From NCBI RefSeq assembly GCF_001757105.1, contig NZ_MDHN01000021.1, positions 124,001 to 188,000 on the forward strand: 64,000 bases of DNA, read 5' to 3'. Numbering within the stretch: position 1 is the first letter of the stretch; the number at the start of each line of letters is the position of its first letter. The notes under the pieces are model-generated. The model was not told where the DNA came from. It saw only the letters and a list, made by a program, of their open reading frames with translations, and did no database searches. Both the position numbers and the translations under genes were made by a program. Below, one piece after another: positions 34,807-43,281 of this stretch. This stretch comes from Alteromonas confluentis (lineage in GTDB: Bacteria; Pseudomonadota; Gammaproteobacteria; Enterobacterales; Alteromonadaceae).

Positions 34807-37800
34807 ATGAAACAGGGATTCACGCACACCACCAAAGCGTGTTTTGTCGGTGGGTATCTCAGCCGTGCTATAAACCACGCAATTCACACTCACTGGAAAA
34901 ACCGTTCTTCCATCTCTTCAGCGCTTTTACTTACTGCCGGGGTTGCCACAACCATGATAGTGGCCCCCGCCCAGGCCCAACAAATTACTGGTAGCGTTAA
35001 AGGTACCGTAACCGCGCCGAGCGGCAGTGTTTCCGTTAGCGGCGTAACCGTAACGGCAACCAGTGATGTTATGCCAAAACCGCGTACCGCTACCACACGC
35101 CCGGATGGCTCGTACAGCCTGCTTTATTTATTGCCTGGCTATTACGAACTCACATTTACCTTTGCCGATGGCTCGGTAAGAAAAACCTCAACACAAGTAC
35201 TTTTGGAACAAGCGTCGGTTGTCGATTTAGCCTATCAGCCAGCAGAAACCGAAGTTATCGAAATTTACGGTTCGGCCATTATTACTGAAGGCGATTCTTC
35301 GCTCTCTAACTCCTTCGGAGAAGATGTTATCTCTAACATGCCTGTCGGACAGTCCTATCGCGAGATGCTGAAAATACTGCCAGGTGTGGAGTACACAGAA
35401 AACGGTAAGCTAGGACCGTCGGCCGGTGGCTCTGGTGTAGATAATAGTTACGCCTTAGACGGCGTAGATTTGTCATTGCCCATGTTCGGTAACCTGTCCT
35501 CTGAACCTGCTACTCACGATATCGCTTATCTTTCTGTCGACCGTGGCGGTGCCAAGGCAATTGGCTTTAACCGTGCAGGTGGCTTCTCGGTGAACTCCAC
35601 CTCAAAATCCGGTACCAATGAGTTCCACGGTAGCCTGGAATATCGACTCCAAAATGCTGATTTCACCGCAACGCCTGAAGATGGCGTGATCAGCGATGTA
35701 GACCAAAGCTGGATAATCGGCTCTCTGAGCGGCCCCATCATTGAAGATACCCTGTATTTTTACGGTTCTTACTACCGACCTGAAGAAACCGGCGAAGATA
35801 AAGTCACCGCTTATGGGCCGGCAAAATCGTATAAAAGTACCCGCGATGAATATTTCGGCAAGCTAACCTGGGCGCCCACCGAAGAAATTTTACTGAATGC
35901 CAGCCACCGTGTATCAGACAAAGAGATCACCGGCGCTTCCATTGGTGAATTTGAAACCGATGACCGCTCCCAGGGAAGTGAATCGAAAATCAACATTACC
36001 TCAATTGACGGCTCCTGGTTGGTTGGCGATGCCTCTTCATTCACTTTCAAGTATGCAAAATATAAAGAAGAAGGTGCGACCCTGCCGGATGTGATGCTTA
36101 ACTTCACGCCCGTTATGGGCGATGCACTAGATTCAAGTGATTTAGCGAGTCAGGGCGCATTTGGCATTCAAAGTTTGCGCGACTACCCGGAGGGCGCTGA
36201 TGCAGCGACAATGGCCCAATACGACCTGTTTAACAGCTATGCCCAACAATATATCAATCAGTACGGTTATGTGGGCGATGACGGAGAATTAAGCGGCGGT
36301 GGTGGTGTGGGCGTTTATCCTACCATCGACTCTGTGGAATATTCCCGCGAGTCGTTCCAGGTAGGCTTTGATACCGAACTTTACACCGGTAACCTCACCC
36401 ATATGATTCACCTGGGAGCACGCTGGTCTGAACTCGGCGAAGATTTGCGCCGAGTTTCAAATGGCTGGGGGTCTATCGCCTATGTGGGTGGTTTAGGCTC
36501 TGATGGCGAAAATGATGTGTCGGATGTGTTCTATGAAGTCAGCATTGAAGCGGCCAGTTTTAATCCCGACGGTACCATTATTCCCTCGCTGAAATCGTCT
36601 TCAGAGTCGATTGATTTAGAGTTTAATGATGAAATTCAGCACGGTGATTTTACCTATAACATTGGTTTCTTGCTGAGTCAGGACACCCTTTACGGGCAAG
36701 GTTTAAGAGAGAACAGTAATAATCTTTCCGGCTACGAGTTAGCCCCGGGCGAAAAGTACGAAATGTACAAAACAGACTGGAAAGATATGTTTCAGCCTCG
36801 CCTGGGTGTGAAATGGGAATACCAGGACGGCGCCAACGTGTTCGCCAACTACGCCAGCTATAACCCGAACGCCAGTTCTCTGGCCCGCGCAGCCTCGTGG
36901 GATCGCAACATCCGCGGTACCTTGTTGGTTCACTTCGATGAAAACGGTGAATATCTCGCAGCCGGTGGTGCGCCAGGATCATCGGGCAAATTCTTTGCCG
37001 ACAATTTACGCCCTCGCCGAATTGACGAGTGGACACTAGGTACCTCAAAACTGCTGACTAACCAATTCTTCGTGCGTTCCCATTTGCGTTATCGCTATGG
37101 TAGCCACTTCTGGGAAGACATGCCTAACGGCGCTCGTCTCTATGGCGAGTACGGCCCTGCTGGCGGCGTACCGGAAAACATTGCGGCGAAGGGTTTGTAT
37201 ATTCCTAACCTCGACGACATGCGTGCTGAAGTGGGCGGTTCCAGTTATGTCATTGCCGAAGTTGACGACGGTCAAACCAAATACTGGGAATGGAGTGTTG
37301 AAGGCGAATACAACAACGATAAAGTTTTTGTGAACGCCTCTTACGTGTGGAGCCACTACTACGGAAACTTCGATCAGGACAACACTTCAACCGGCAACGA
37401 TGCCAACCTGTTCATTGGCTCATCGAACTATGGTGATGGCCCGGGTCGGATGCCTTGGGATTTCCGCTACGGTAATCTGGCAGGCGACAAGCCGCACAAG
37501 GTGAAAATTAACAGTACCTACACCACCGACTGGGATGGCGTACTGGGCGCGTTTTTCATCTTCCAGTCTGGCGGTGCCTGGACAGCATGGGATGGAACGC
37601 CTTACGGCTATTCTTCAAGCACAACCCGTTATGCCGAACCGGCGGGAACCCGCCGCGACGCCAGTCACTGGCAGCTCGATTTAAGTTATACCCAGTACTG
37701 GGAATTTGTGGAAGGCTACACGGCACGATTCCGTGCGGATTTGTTTAACGTGTTTGATAATCAAACCGGTTACAGTGCCAACCCGCTGATGACCAGTGAG

Positions 37801-37869
37801 TTATTCGGCCAACCACGTAACTTCTATAACCCTCGCCGTATCCAACTCGCCGTAGGTATCGAGTTCTAG
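34807..37869 (+). CDS. Oar-like TonB-dependent receptor with carboxypeptidase-regulatory domain
   Basis: The 1020-residue protein has a long leader: a basic N-terminal region, then a hydrophobic segment at about residues 38-58 ending 'APAQA', which is typical of large Alteromonadales receptors. A carboxypeptidase D regulatory-like domain follows (about 60-135: 'GSVKGTVTAPSGSVSVSGVTV', 'TTRPDGSYSLLYLLPGYYELTF'). The plug includes 'SYREMLKILPGVEYTE' and 'SVNSTSKSGTNEFHGSLEYR', and the barrel ends in Gly-Ile-Glu-Phe. It probably imports an oligosaccharide or peptide across the outer membrane with TonB energy. The divergent GH3 enzyme points to a glycoside. Terminator immediately downstream. Confidence 0.88.
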   Translation: MKQGFTHTTKACFVGGYLSRAINHAIHTHWKNRSSISSALLLTAGVATTMIVAPAQAQQITGSVKGTVTAPSGSVSVSGVTVTATSDVMPKPRTATTRPDGSYSLLYLLPGYYELTFTFADGSVRKTSTQVLLEQASVVDLAYQPAETEVIEIYGSAIITEGDSSLSNSFGEDVISNMPVGQSYREMLKILPGVEYTENGKLGPSAGGSGVDNSYALDGVDLSLPMFGNLSSEPATHDIAYLSVDRGGAKAIGFNRAGGFSVNSTSKSGTNEFHGSLEYRLQNADFTATPEDGVISDVDQSWIIGSLSGPIIEDTLYFYGSYYRPEETGEDKVTAYGPAKSYKSTRDEYFGKLTWAPTEEILLNASHRVSDKEITGASIGEFETDDRSQGSESKINITSIDGSWLVGDASSFTFKYAKYKEEGATLPDVMLNFTPVMGDALDSSDLASQGAFGIQSLRDYPEGADAATMAQYDLFNSYAQQYINQYGYVGDDGELSGGGGVGVYPTIDSVEYSRESFQVGFDTELYTGNLTHMIHLGARWSELGEDLRRVSNGWGSIAYVGGLGSDGENDVSDVFYEVSIEAASFNPDGTIIPSLKSSSESIDLEFNDEIQHGDFTYNIGFLLSQDTLYGQGLRENSNNLSGYELAPGEKYEMYKTDWKDMFQPRLGVKWEYQDGANVFANYASYNPNASSLARAASWDRNIRGTLLVHFDENGEYLAAGGAPGSSGKFFADNLRPRRIDEWTLGTSKLLTNQFFVRSHLRYRYGSHFWEDMPNGARLYGEYGPAGGVPENIAAKGLYIPNLDDMRAEVGGSSYVIAEVDDGQTKYWEWSVEGEYNNDKVFVNASYVWSHYYGNFDQDNTSTGNDANLFIGSSNYGDGPGRMPWDFRYGNLAGDKPHKVKINSTYTTDWDGVLGAFFIFQSGGAWTAWDGTPYGYSSSTTRYAEPAGTRRDASHWQLDLSYTQYWEFVEGYTARFRADLFNVFDNQTGYSANPLMTSELFGQPRNFYNPRRIQLAVGIEF

Positions 37870-37889
37870 TGTTTTGCGTGTGATAAATA

Positions 37890-37923
37890 CAAAAACGGTC
37901 ACTCAGCAGTGACCGTTTTTTTA
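37890..37923. terminator. Terminator after the Oar-like receptor gene
   Basis: AAAACGGTCACT and AGTGACCGTTTT form a stem with a four-base loop, with A run before and T run after. It can serve the convergent SorC gene too. Confidence 0.85.
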
Positions 37924-37971
37924 TTCAAGCGCAATAGCGACCTGCAGTGCCCGACGCTCCAACATCGTGAA

Positions 37972-38937
37972 TCAAGTCAGTAATCGACGTGCCGTGTATT
38001 CATTGGTGATAAGGCCGTTTATCAAACCCGCACGCAGTGCGCCACGTATTGCGGCCACCTTCCCTTCCCCAGCGGCAATGCCGATGGTCGGCTTATACTC
38101 GAAGGTAGATAAGGAAGTGCTGGTTACGCGCGTATTCACGCAGCAGTCGAGAATGATGCCATCTTGGTTATAGATCCAACTGATAATTTCGCCTGCCGCC
38201 CCCTGCGTTTCCAACTCAGCAAGTTCTGATTCAATAATAAATCCATCATCGTGCAAAGGCGACTGCGTGCCCAATTGCCCAATGCCGACAAACACTACAT
38301 CAGCTTGTGCAGCCAATGTTTGTACTTTCGCAACATTGGGCAGGTTGTGCCAGTTGGTTTTCTCGGCAGCACTACCGGCAATAACAGGTAGCGGCATGGG
38401 ATAATGCACAGCACCAATTCTTTCTGCCACATGCACTGCAACCTCATAGCGGCTGGCTGAACCATCATCGGTAATGTTTCCCACCAACGAAACAATTTTG
38501 TGCTGTGGGCAATCCATGACAGACAACTCATCGGCGCAAGCTCGCAAAACTCGACCAGTGCCAAATGCCACCACTTGGGGGTCTGCGCCTTTAAGGTAGC
38601 GTTCCATCTCAGCAGCCCCCGCCTGAGCAAGTCCGGCGGTCGATGTTGGGCTATTTTCAGCACTGGGCACCACTTCACAGGTGCTTAAACCAAAGGTTTC
38701 CTGTAATTGCGCGGCGAGCGTCATGCAAGCGGCCAACGGATGCTCCAGGCGCATCTTAATCAGGCCCGCAGAAACCGAAAGCGCAACCAGGCGCTGTGCA
38801 GATTGCCGGGAGATACGCATTTGCCGTGCAATTTCGTCCTGGCTTTTACCCGCAACATAGTACAACCAGCCCGCTCGGGCGGCGTCTTCCAGTTTCTGTT
38901 GTTCACCTGCAGAAGTCGATTTCATCGGTTTATTCAC
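37972..38937 (-). CDS. SorC/DeoR-family sugar-responsive transcription regulator
   Basis: The 321-residue protein has an N-terminal helix-turn-helix (about residues 20-60: 'RAGWLYYVAGKSQDEIARQMRISRQSAQRLV') and a SorC sugar-binding domain resembling a glucosamine-6-phosphate deaminase fold ('VVAFGTGRVLRACADEL', 'VVFVGIGQLGTQSPL', 'PTIGIAAGEGKVAAIRGALRAG'). It should sense a phosphorylated sugar or polyol and control the divergent permease-dehydrogenase operon. Its GTG start overlaps the TAG stop of the HAD gene by one base; an ATG four codons later is an alternative. A TTAATG-type inverted repeat in the divergent region could be its operator. Confidence 0.88.
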   Translation of the reverse strand: MNKPMKSTSAGEQQKLEDAARAGWLYYVAGKSQDEIARQMRISRQSAQRLVALSVSAGLIKMRLEHPLAACMTLAAQLQETFGLSTCEVVPSAENSPTSTAGLAQAGAAEMERYLKGADPQVVAFGTGRVLRACADELSVMDCPQHKIVSLVGNITDDGSASRYEVAVHVAERIGAVHYPMPLPVIAGSAAEKTNWHNLPNVAKVQTLAAQADVVFVGIGQLGTQSPLHDDGFIIESELAELETQGAAGEIISWIYNQDGIILDCCVNTRVTSTSLSTFEYKPTIGIAAGEGKVAAIRGALRAGLINGLITNEYTARRLLT

Positions 38938-39590
38938 TACTTCATAATTTCTGAGAATTGTACGGCAAAATCACGCCAATCTACTAATGTGTCTTCGCCC
39001 TGCTGCCCCACATGCGTCAGATGACTTCCACCCACGTAATGCCGGAAATGCATACCTGCCGCTTTTGCTGCCGCCAGGCCAGGGGCAGAATCTTCCAGTA
39101 CCAAACAAGAAGACGGCGCAGTTTGATAACAGGATGCCGCGTGTAGAAACAGATCTGGGGCAGGCTTTCCTCGCGCCACCATAGAAGCGGTAAAGATCTG
39201 CGGTTTGGTAAAGTAACGGTTTAAGCCAGAAACCGACAACGCCATTTCTGTGCGCGCTGGGCTGCTGCTGGTTGCCAAAACATAAGGAACACGCAGTGAT
39301 TCCAGCAATGCTGTGATGTGAGGAGTAACGGTGAGCTTCCTGGCGAATATCATTTGCAGTTCGTGGGCAAATTCATCCGTTAACGCGTCGGTCACTTCTA
39401 ACTCAAAGTCGTGCAGAATTTTTGCTTTAACGTGCTCCATACTTCGACCAAGAAAATGGCTCGCAAAATACGCACTATCGATGCGGATCCCTCTGGCAGC
39501 GAGTAATTGAACCCACACCTGCAAACTCAACACTTCGCTATCAATCAGCACACCGTCGCAGTCGAAAATGACCAGTTCGATTTGTTCCAT
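38937..39590 (-). CDS. HAD-superfamily phosphatase/phosphomutase
   Basis: The 217-residue protein begins 'MEQIELVIFDCDGVLIDSE' with the nucleophile and acid/base Asp pair. 'LATSSSPARTE' is motif II, 'ARGKPAPDLFLHAA' holds the Lys of motif III and 'CLVLEDSAPGLAAAKAAGM' motif IV. This is the beta-phosphoglucomutase-like subclass with a helical cap, which includes hexitol and sugar phosphatases such as YniC/HxpB types. In this operon it probably dephosphorylates or isomerises a sugar or polyol phosphate. It is translationally coupled to the SorC regulator. AGGATG precedes the ATG. Confidence 0.87.
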   Translation of the reverse strand: MEQIELVIFDCDGVLIDSEVLSLQVWVQLLAARGIRIDSAYFASHFLGRSMEHVKAKILHDFELEVTDALTDEFAHELQMIFARKLTVTPHITALLESLRVPYVLATSSSPARTEMALSVSGLNRYFTKPQIFTASMVARGKPAPDLFLHAASCYQTAPSSCLVLEDSAPGLAAAKAAGMHFRHYVGGSHLTHVGQQGEDTLVDWRDFAVQFSEIMK

Positions 39591-39967
39591 TTCACATCCT
39601 GTTCAGCTTGAAATCGTTTCAGACTTCAACGTTAAAACATAAAGCAGCCGAGCCGCAGTGTATCTAAAAACAATTTTTACATCAGCCCGAATTACTCGCC
39701 GTACTGTTAAAAGAGAAATAAAAACCAACGTAATCAGTTCAGTAACTGAAAATCGGCTCATATAAGCGTGGCAATTCAGTTGGGTATACTCGCTAGGTTT
39801 GTTAATGCACTGTTGACACATTAACACCATGCTGAGAATATGCCCACACAAATAGCATATGCTCAAACAGTCATATTGAAGACCTGAATTTGTGTCAGGT
39901 CGAGTTTTCACTATGGTTACTGAGTGCCAACGCTGAACAATAAGAGAACAACCAGTGGAAGTTAACA
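39591..39967. promoter_or_regulatory. Divergent promoter region of the polyol locus
   Basis: The 377-base region has a perfect inverted repeat GTTAATG (39801-39807) and CATTAAC (39819-39825) with an 11-base spacer. It overlaps a consensus -35 box TTGACA (39814-39819) directed at the permease gene. This fits a SorC operator controlling that promoter. I do not accept the minus-strand reading frame here as a gene. Confidence 0.45.
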
Positions 39968-41716
39968 ATGCATAATTCTCAAACCGATCTACATCAGATT
40001 GAAGAAGAACAACTCCCCGTTGCCCAACATAAGCTTAAAGGCTGGCGGCACTTTCTCGGGCTTTATGCCGGTGAACACGTCGCTGCCTCAGAATTTGTAT
40101 TTGGCGCCACCTTTGTAGCGCTTGGTGCATCTATGACTGATATTTTATTGGGCTTGCTAATCGGCAATATACTTGCTGTGTTGAGTTGGACATTTATCAC
40201 TACCCCAATCGCGGTTGAAACCCGTCTTAGCTTGTATACCTACCTGCAAAAAATTGCTGGCAGTTCTATGACGCGGCTCTATAACTGGGCCAATGTGATT
40301 ATTTTCACCGTCATTTCAGCGGCAATGATTACCGTGTCCGCCACGGCGGTGCGCTTCGCACTGAATATTCCGGCGCAACTTAACTGGTACCCAACCAATG
40401 CCTGGTTTGTTTTAGTTGTTCTGGCTGTAGGCATTATCGTGGTACTGGTTGCCATGTATGGATTCAATGCGGTATCTAACTTTTCCGGCATTTGTGCGCC
40501 CTGGCTTTTCGTAATGTTTATTTGCGGGCCGTTAGTACTGATGCCTGAATTGGCCAACGCCGTTATCGGGCAAACAACCATTTCCGGTTGGTCTGACTTT
40601 ATGCACATCGGCAGTGTTTCTGTGTGGACTGGCGTTGATGCCAGCGGCGAACCGGGCATTGGGCTCATGGAAGTGATCGGTTTTTCCTGGGCAGCGAACA
40701 CCATCACCCATTTTGGCCTTATCGATATGGCTTTACTGCGCTACGCACGTAAACGTAGCTATGGTTTATGTACTTCTGCTGGCATGTTATTCGGCCACTA
40801 TATTGCCTGGATTTCTGCCGGTATCATGGGCGCAGGGACCGCAATACTGGTGCAAAAATCCATTGTTGAACTCGACCCCGGTGACGTGGCGTTCCATGCG
40901 CTTGGCTTGTCGGGCCTGGTGATCGTAATCGTTGCAGGATGGACCACAGCGAATGCAAACCTGTATCGCGCGGGCCTGGCTGCACAAGCTATCTTCACTA
41001 ATCATTCTCGTAACCGTACAACATTTATTGTTGGTCTGGTGACCGTTGTTATTGCTTGTTTTCCTTTTGTATTCACCAAGTTATTGCCACTGCTTACCTA
41101 CGCAGGACTACTGGTGGTGCCCGTTGGCGCCATTGTATTTGCCGAGCACTTTTTGTTTCCTAAACTCGGTATGACACGCTACTGGGCCAGTTATAAAAAG
41201 CTCAATCACAGCACGCCAGCCGTTGCAGCGTGGGCGTTAGGACTGGTATTCGGATTCGGCTTGAATGTGCTGGATGTCATTTCGTTCTACTACCTGTTCC
41301 TGCCTACGTGGGTGTTCACCATTGGCGTGTATATCTTCCTAGCCAGAAAGCATGGCGCTAAAGAATCGTATCCAGCAGAACAAGCAGAAATGGAAGCTTT
41401 CGACCAACGTGTTGAAGTACATCAGGCAAAGCAAGGTGCTGCAGAACCCACACTCCAAGAAGATACGTCAGCGCTTACTCGTCTACTCAGCACAGTATCG
41501 GTAGGCAGTCTACTGGTTACCCTGGCGCTAGCCGTCAATACCATGTTTTTATCACCCGACATGCAGGACTATGCATCTAACCGCAGCCTCTTCTTCTCTA
41601 TCGGCTTTGCTTGCACGGTAAGCTATTTTGTTACCGCTTATTGGGCGATGAAACGCAGACAGCAGCAGGCCACAGCTTCACAACAGGATTTCGTTAATGC
41701 CACTCACTCTGAATAA
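39968..41716 (+). CDS. NCS1-family permease, probably polyol or nucleobase transporter
   Basis: The 582-residue inner-membrane protein has about twelve transmembrane helices in residues 45-460 plus two C-terminal helices. The NCS1 pattern is visible: 'GEHVAASEFVFGATFVALGASMTDILLGLLIGNILAVLSW', 'LYNWANVIIFTVISAAM' and 'GIGLMEVIGFSWAANTITHFGLIDMALLRYARK'. Known NCS1 members import cytosine, hydantoins, thiamine or allantoin by Na+ or H+ symport. Here the gene overlaps a mannitol-type dehydrogenase by 20 bases and diverges from a SorC regulator, so a polyol substrate is inferred. A 65-residue polar linker (about 465-525) is unusual. GGAAG precedes the ATG. Confidence 0.8.
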   Translation: MHNSQTDLHQIEEEQLPVAQHKLKGWRHFLGLYAGEHVAASEFVFGATFVALGASMTDILLGLLIGNILAVLSWTFITTPIAVETRLSLYTYLQKIAGSSMTRLYNWANVIIFTVISAAMITVSATAVRFALNIPAQLNWYPTNAWFVLVVLAVGIIVVLVAMYGFNAVSNFSGICAPWLFVMFICGPLVLMPELANAVIGQTTISGWSDFMHIGSVSVWTGVDASGEPGIGLMEVIGFSWAANTITHFGLIDMALLRYARKRSYGLCTSAGMLFGHYIAWISAGIMGAGTAILVQKSIVELDPGDVAFHALGLSGLVIVIVAGWTTANANLYRAGLAAQAIFTNHSRNRTTFIVGLVTVVIACFPFVFTKLLPLLTYAGLLVVPVGAIVFAEHFLFPKLGMTRYWASYKKLNHSTPAVAAWALGLVFGFGLNVLDVISFYYLFLPTWVFTIGVYIFLARKHGAKESYPAEQAEMEAFDQRVEVHQAKQGAAEPTLQEDTSALTRLLSTVSVGSLLVTLALAVNTMFLSPDMQDYASNRSLFFSIGFACTVSYFVTAYWAMKRRQQQATASQQDFVNATHSE

Positions 41717-43196
41717 CCAAAACCTTCATCAACTACCGGCACACATTAAAGTGCCGGAGTATAATCGTGAAACCCTTAAACCCGGTATCGTACATGTGGG
41801 CGTGGGCGGCTTTCACCGATCTCATGAAGCCTTTTATACCGACAACTACATGTCTGAAACTGGCGATACCCAGTGGGGCATTTGTGGCGTAGGTTTGCGG
41901 GAAGGAGACCGGAAACTCAAGCAATGTTTAGAACAACAAGATTACTTGTATTCGTTGCTTATTAAACATCCTGATGGACAAAGTGACGTTCAGGTTATTG
42001 GTTGTTTGACAGATTTTCTGATTGGACCAGACAACCCTGCTGCCGTTATCGAAACCATGGCCGCCTCTGACACTAAAATCGTGTCGCTTACCATCACCGA
42101 AGGTGGCTACAATTTTAATCCGGCTACAGGCGAATTTGATTTCTCAAACCCAGATGTCAAACATGACATTGCCCATCCAGAGTCACCGCGTCTTGTATTT
42201 GGCTATTTGGCCGCGGCATTGAAGCTCCGGCGCGATCGCAACCAGAAGCCATTCACCGTGCAATCTTGCGATAACATTCAGCATAACGGGCATGTTACCC
42301 AAAAAATGCTGACCAGCTACATCAGTGCTTTCGACGAAGAATTGGCCGATTGGGTTTCAACCAATGTATGTTTTCCTAATGCCATGGTTGATCGTATCAC
42401 CCCCGCGACAACGCCCGCGGTAATCGATGAATTGCAGGAATGCGGCATTGATGATGCGTGGCCGGTAACCTGTGAGCCATTTCATCAATGGGTAATTGAA
42501 GACAGTTTTAGTACTGGGCGCCCTGGTTGGGAACGCTGCGGCGCGCAACTCGTCGATGATGTAACCCCATATGAAACCATGAAGATTCGCTTGCTTAATG
42601 CCGGCCACACAGTGCTTGGCATATCAGGCTCTTTGCACGGCTACAGCACCATAGATGAAACCGTAAGCGACCCGCTTTTTGCCCGCTTTCTGCGAATGTT
42701 TATGGATACTGAAGCCACACCGGTTCTTCAACCCGTTCCCGGCATCGATTTATCCGCGTACAAAGATACCCTGCTTACCCGATTCAGTAACCCGAACATC
42801 AAAGATCACCTGAGTCGCATTTGTTCTGAAAGCTCGTCGAAGTTTGCCACCTTTCTGGTACCAACGATTAAAGAAAATCTGGCATCAGGTGGCAGCGTGC
42901 ACTGTGCCGCATTCATCGTTGCAGCCTGGTGTCGATATAGCTATTCAGGTAAAGATCAGCACGGAAATCCGCTTGAGATTATTGATGTTCAGGCCAGCAA
43001 ACTGAAGCAGTTTGCAACGTTGAGTAAAGATGAACCGCTGATATTTCTACGTCAGAAAGAAATTTTTGGTGAGCTGGCAGAATACCCAGCCTTTGCAAAG
43101 TTGTACGCGGGCTTTCTCAGTCAGCTAAACAATGATGCATCGGTTGCCGCGATAATACAGGCCATAGCAACATCGTCGCAAGCTGCGCATGCTTAG
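41697..43196 (+). CDS. Mannitol/polyol dehydrogenase family protein
   Basis: The 499-residue protein belongs to the long-chain polyol dehydrogenases (MtlK, UxuB, DalD). It has the NAD-binding 'VHVGVGGFHRSHEAFYTD' and the catalytic signature 'KIRLLNAGHTVLG' (Lys-x4-Asn-x2-His). 'TITEGGYNF' and 'SCDNIQHNGHVTQKM' are conserved substrate-side blocks. It oxidises mannitol, arabitol or sorbitol to the ketose, or reduces a hexuronate. Because it starts inside the permease gene, the two are co-translated. Neighbouring SorC and HAD genes support a sugar alcohol pathway; no PTS or fructokinase is visible. Confidence 0.9.
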   Translation: MPLTLNNQNLHQLPAHIKVPEYNRETLKPGIVHVGVGGFHRSHEAFYTDNYMSETGDTQWGICGVGLREGDRKLKQCLEQQDYLYSLLIKHPDGQSDVQVIGCLTDFLIGPDNPAAVIETMAASDTKIVSLTITEGGYNFNPATGEFDFSNPDVKHDIAHPESPRLVFGYLAAALKLRRDRNQKPFTVQSCDNIQHNGHVTQKMLTSYISAFDEELADWVSTNVCFPNAMVDRITPATTPAVIDELQECGIDDAWPVTCEPFHQWVIEDSFSTGRPGWERCGAQLVDDVTPYETMKIRLLNAGHTVLGISGSLHGYSTIDETVSDPLFARFLRMFMDTEATPVLQPVPGIDLSAYKDTLLTRFSNPNIKDHLSRICSESSSKFATFLVPTIKENLASGGSVHCAAFIVAAWCRYSYSGKDQHGNPLEIIDVQASKLKQFATLSKDEPLIFLRQKEIFGELAEYPAFAKLYAGFLSQLNNDASVAAIIQAIATSSQAAHA

Positions 43197-43212
43197 CATC
43201 ATATGACACACT

Positions 43213-43243
43213 AAAAAAAGGGCCACGTTGAAACGTGGCCCTT
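43213..43243 (-). terminator. Terminator of the FAD oxidoreductase gene
   Basis: AAGGGCCACGTT and AACGTGGCCCTT form a perfect 12-base stem with a two-base loop. The T run is on the minus-strand side, so it mainly serves the minus-strand gene. Confidence 0.8.
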
Positions 43244-43281
43244 GGTGATTAGTCGTAGCCTGATATTACGCTACTTCGCAC

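Noticed and set aside
39603-39968. 121-codon minus-strand reading frame upstream of the permease gene
   Set aside because: Cys- and Thr-rich composition without domain or leader, no ribosome site, and it spans the divergent promoter region with its operator-like repeat.
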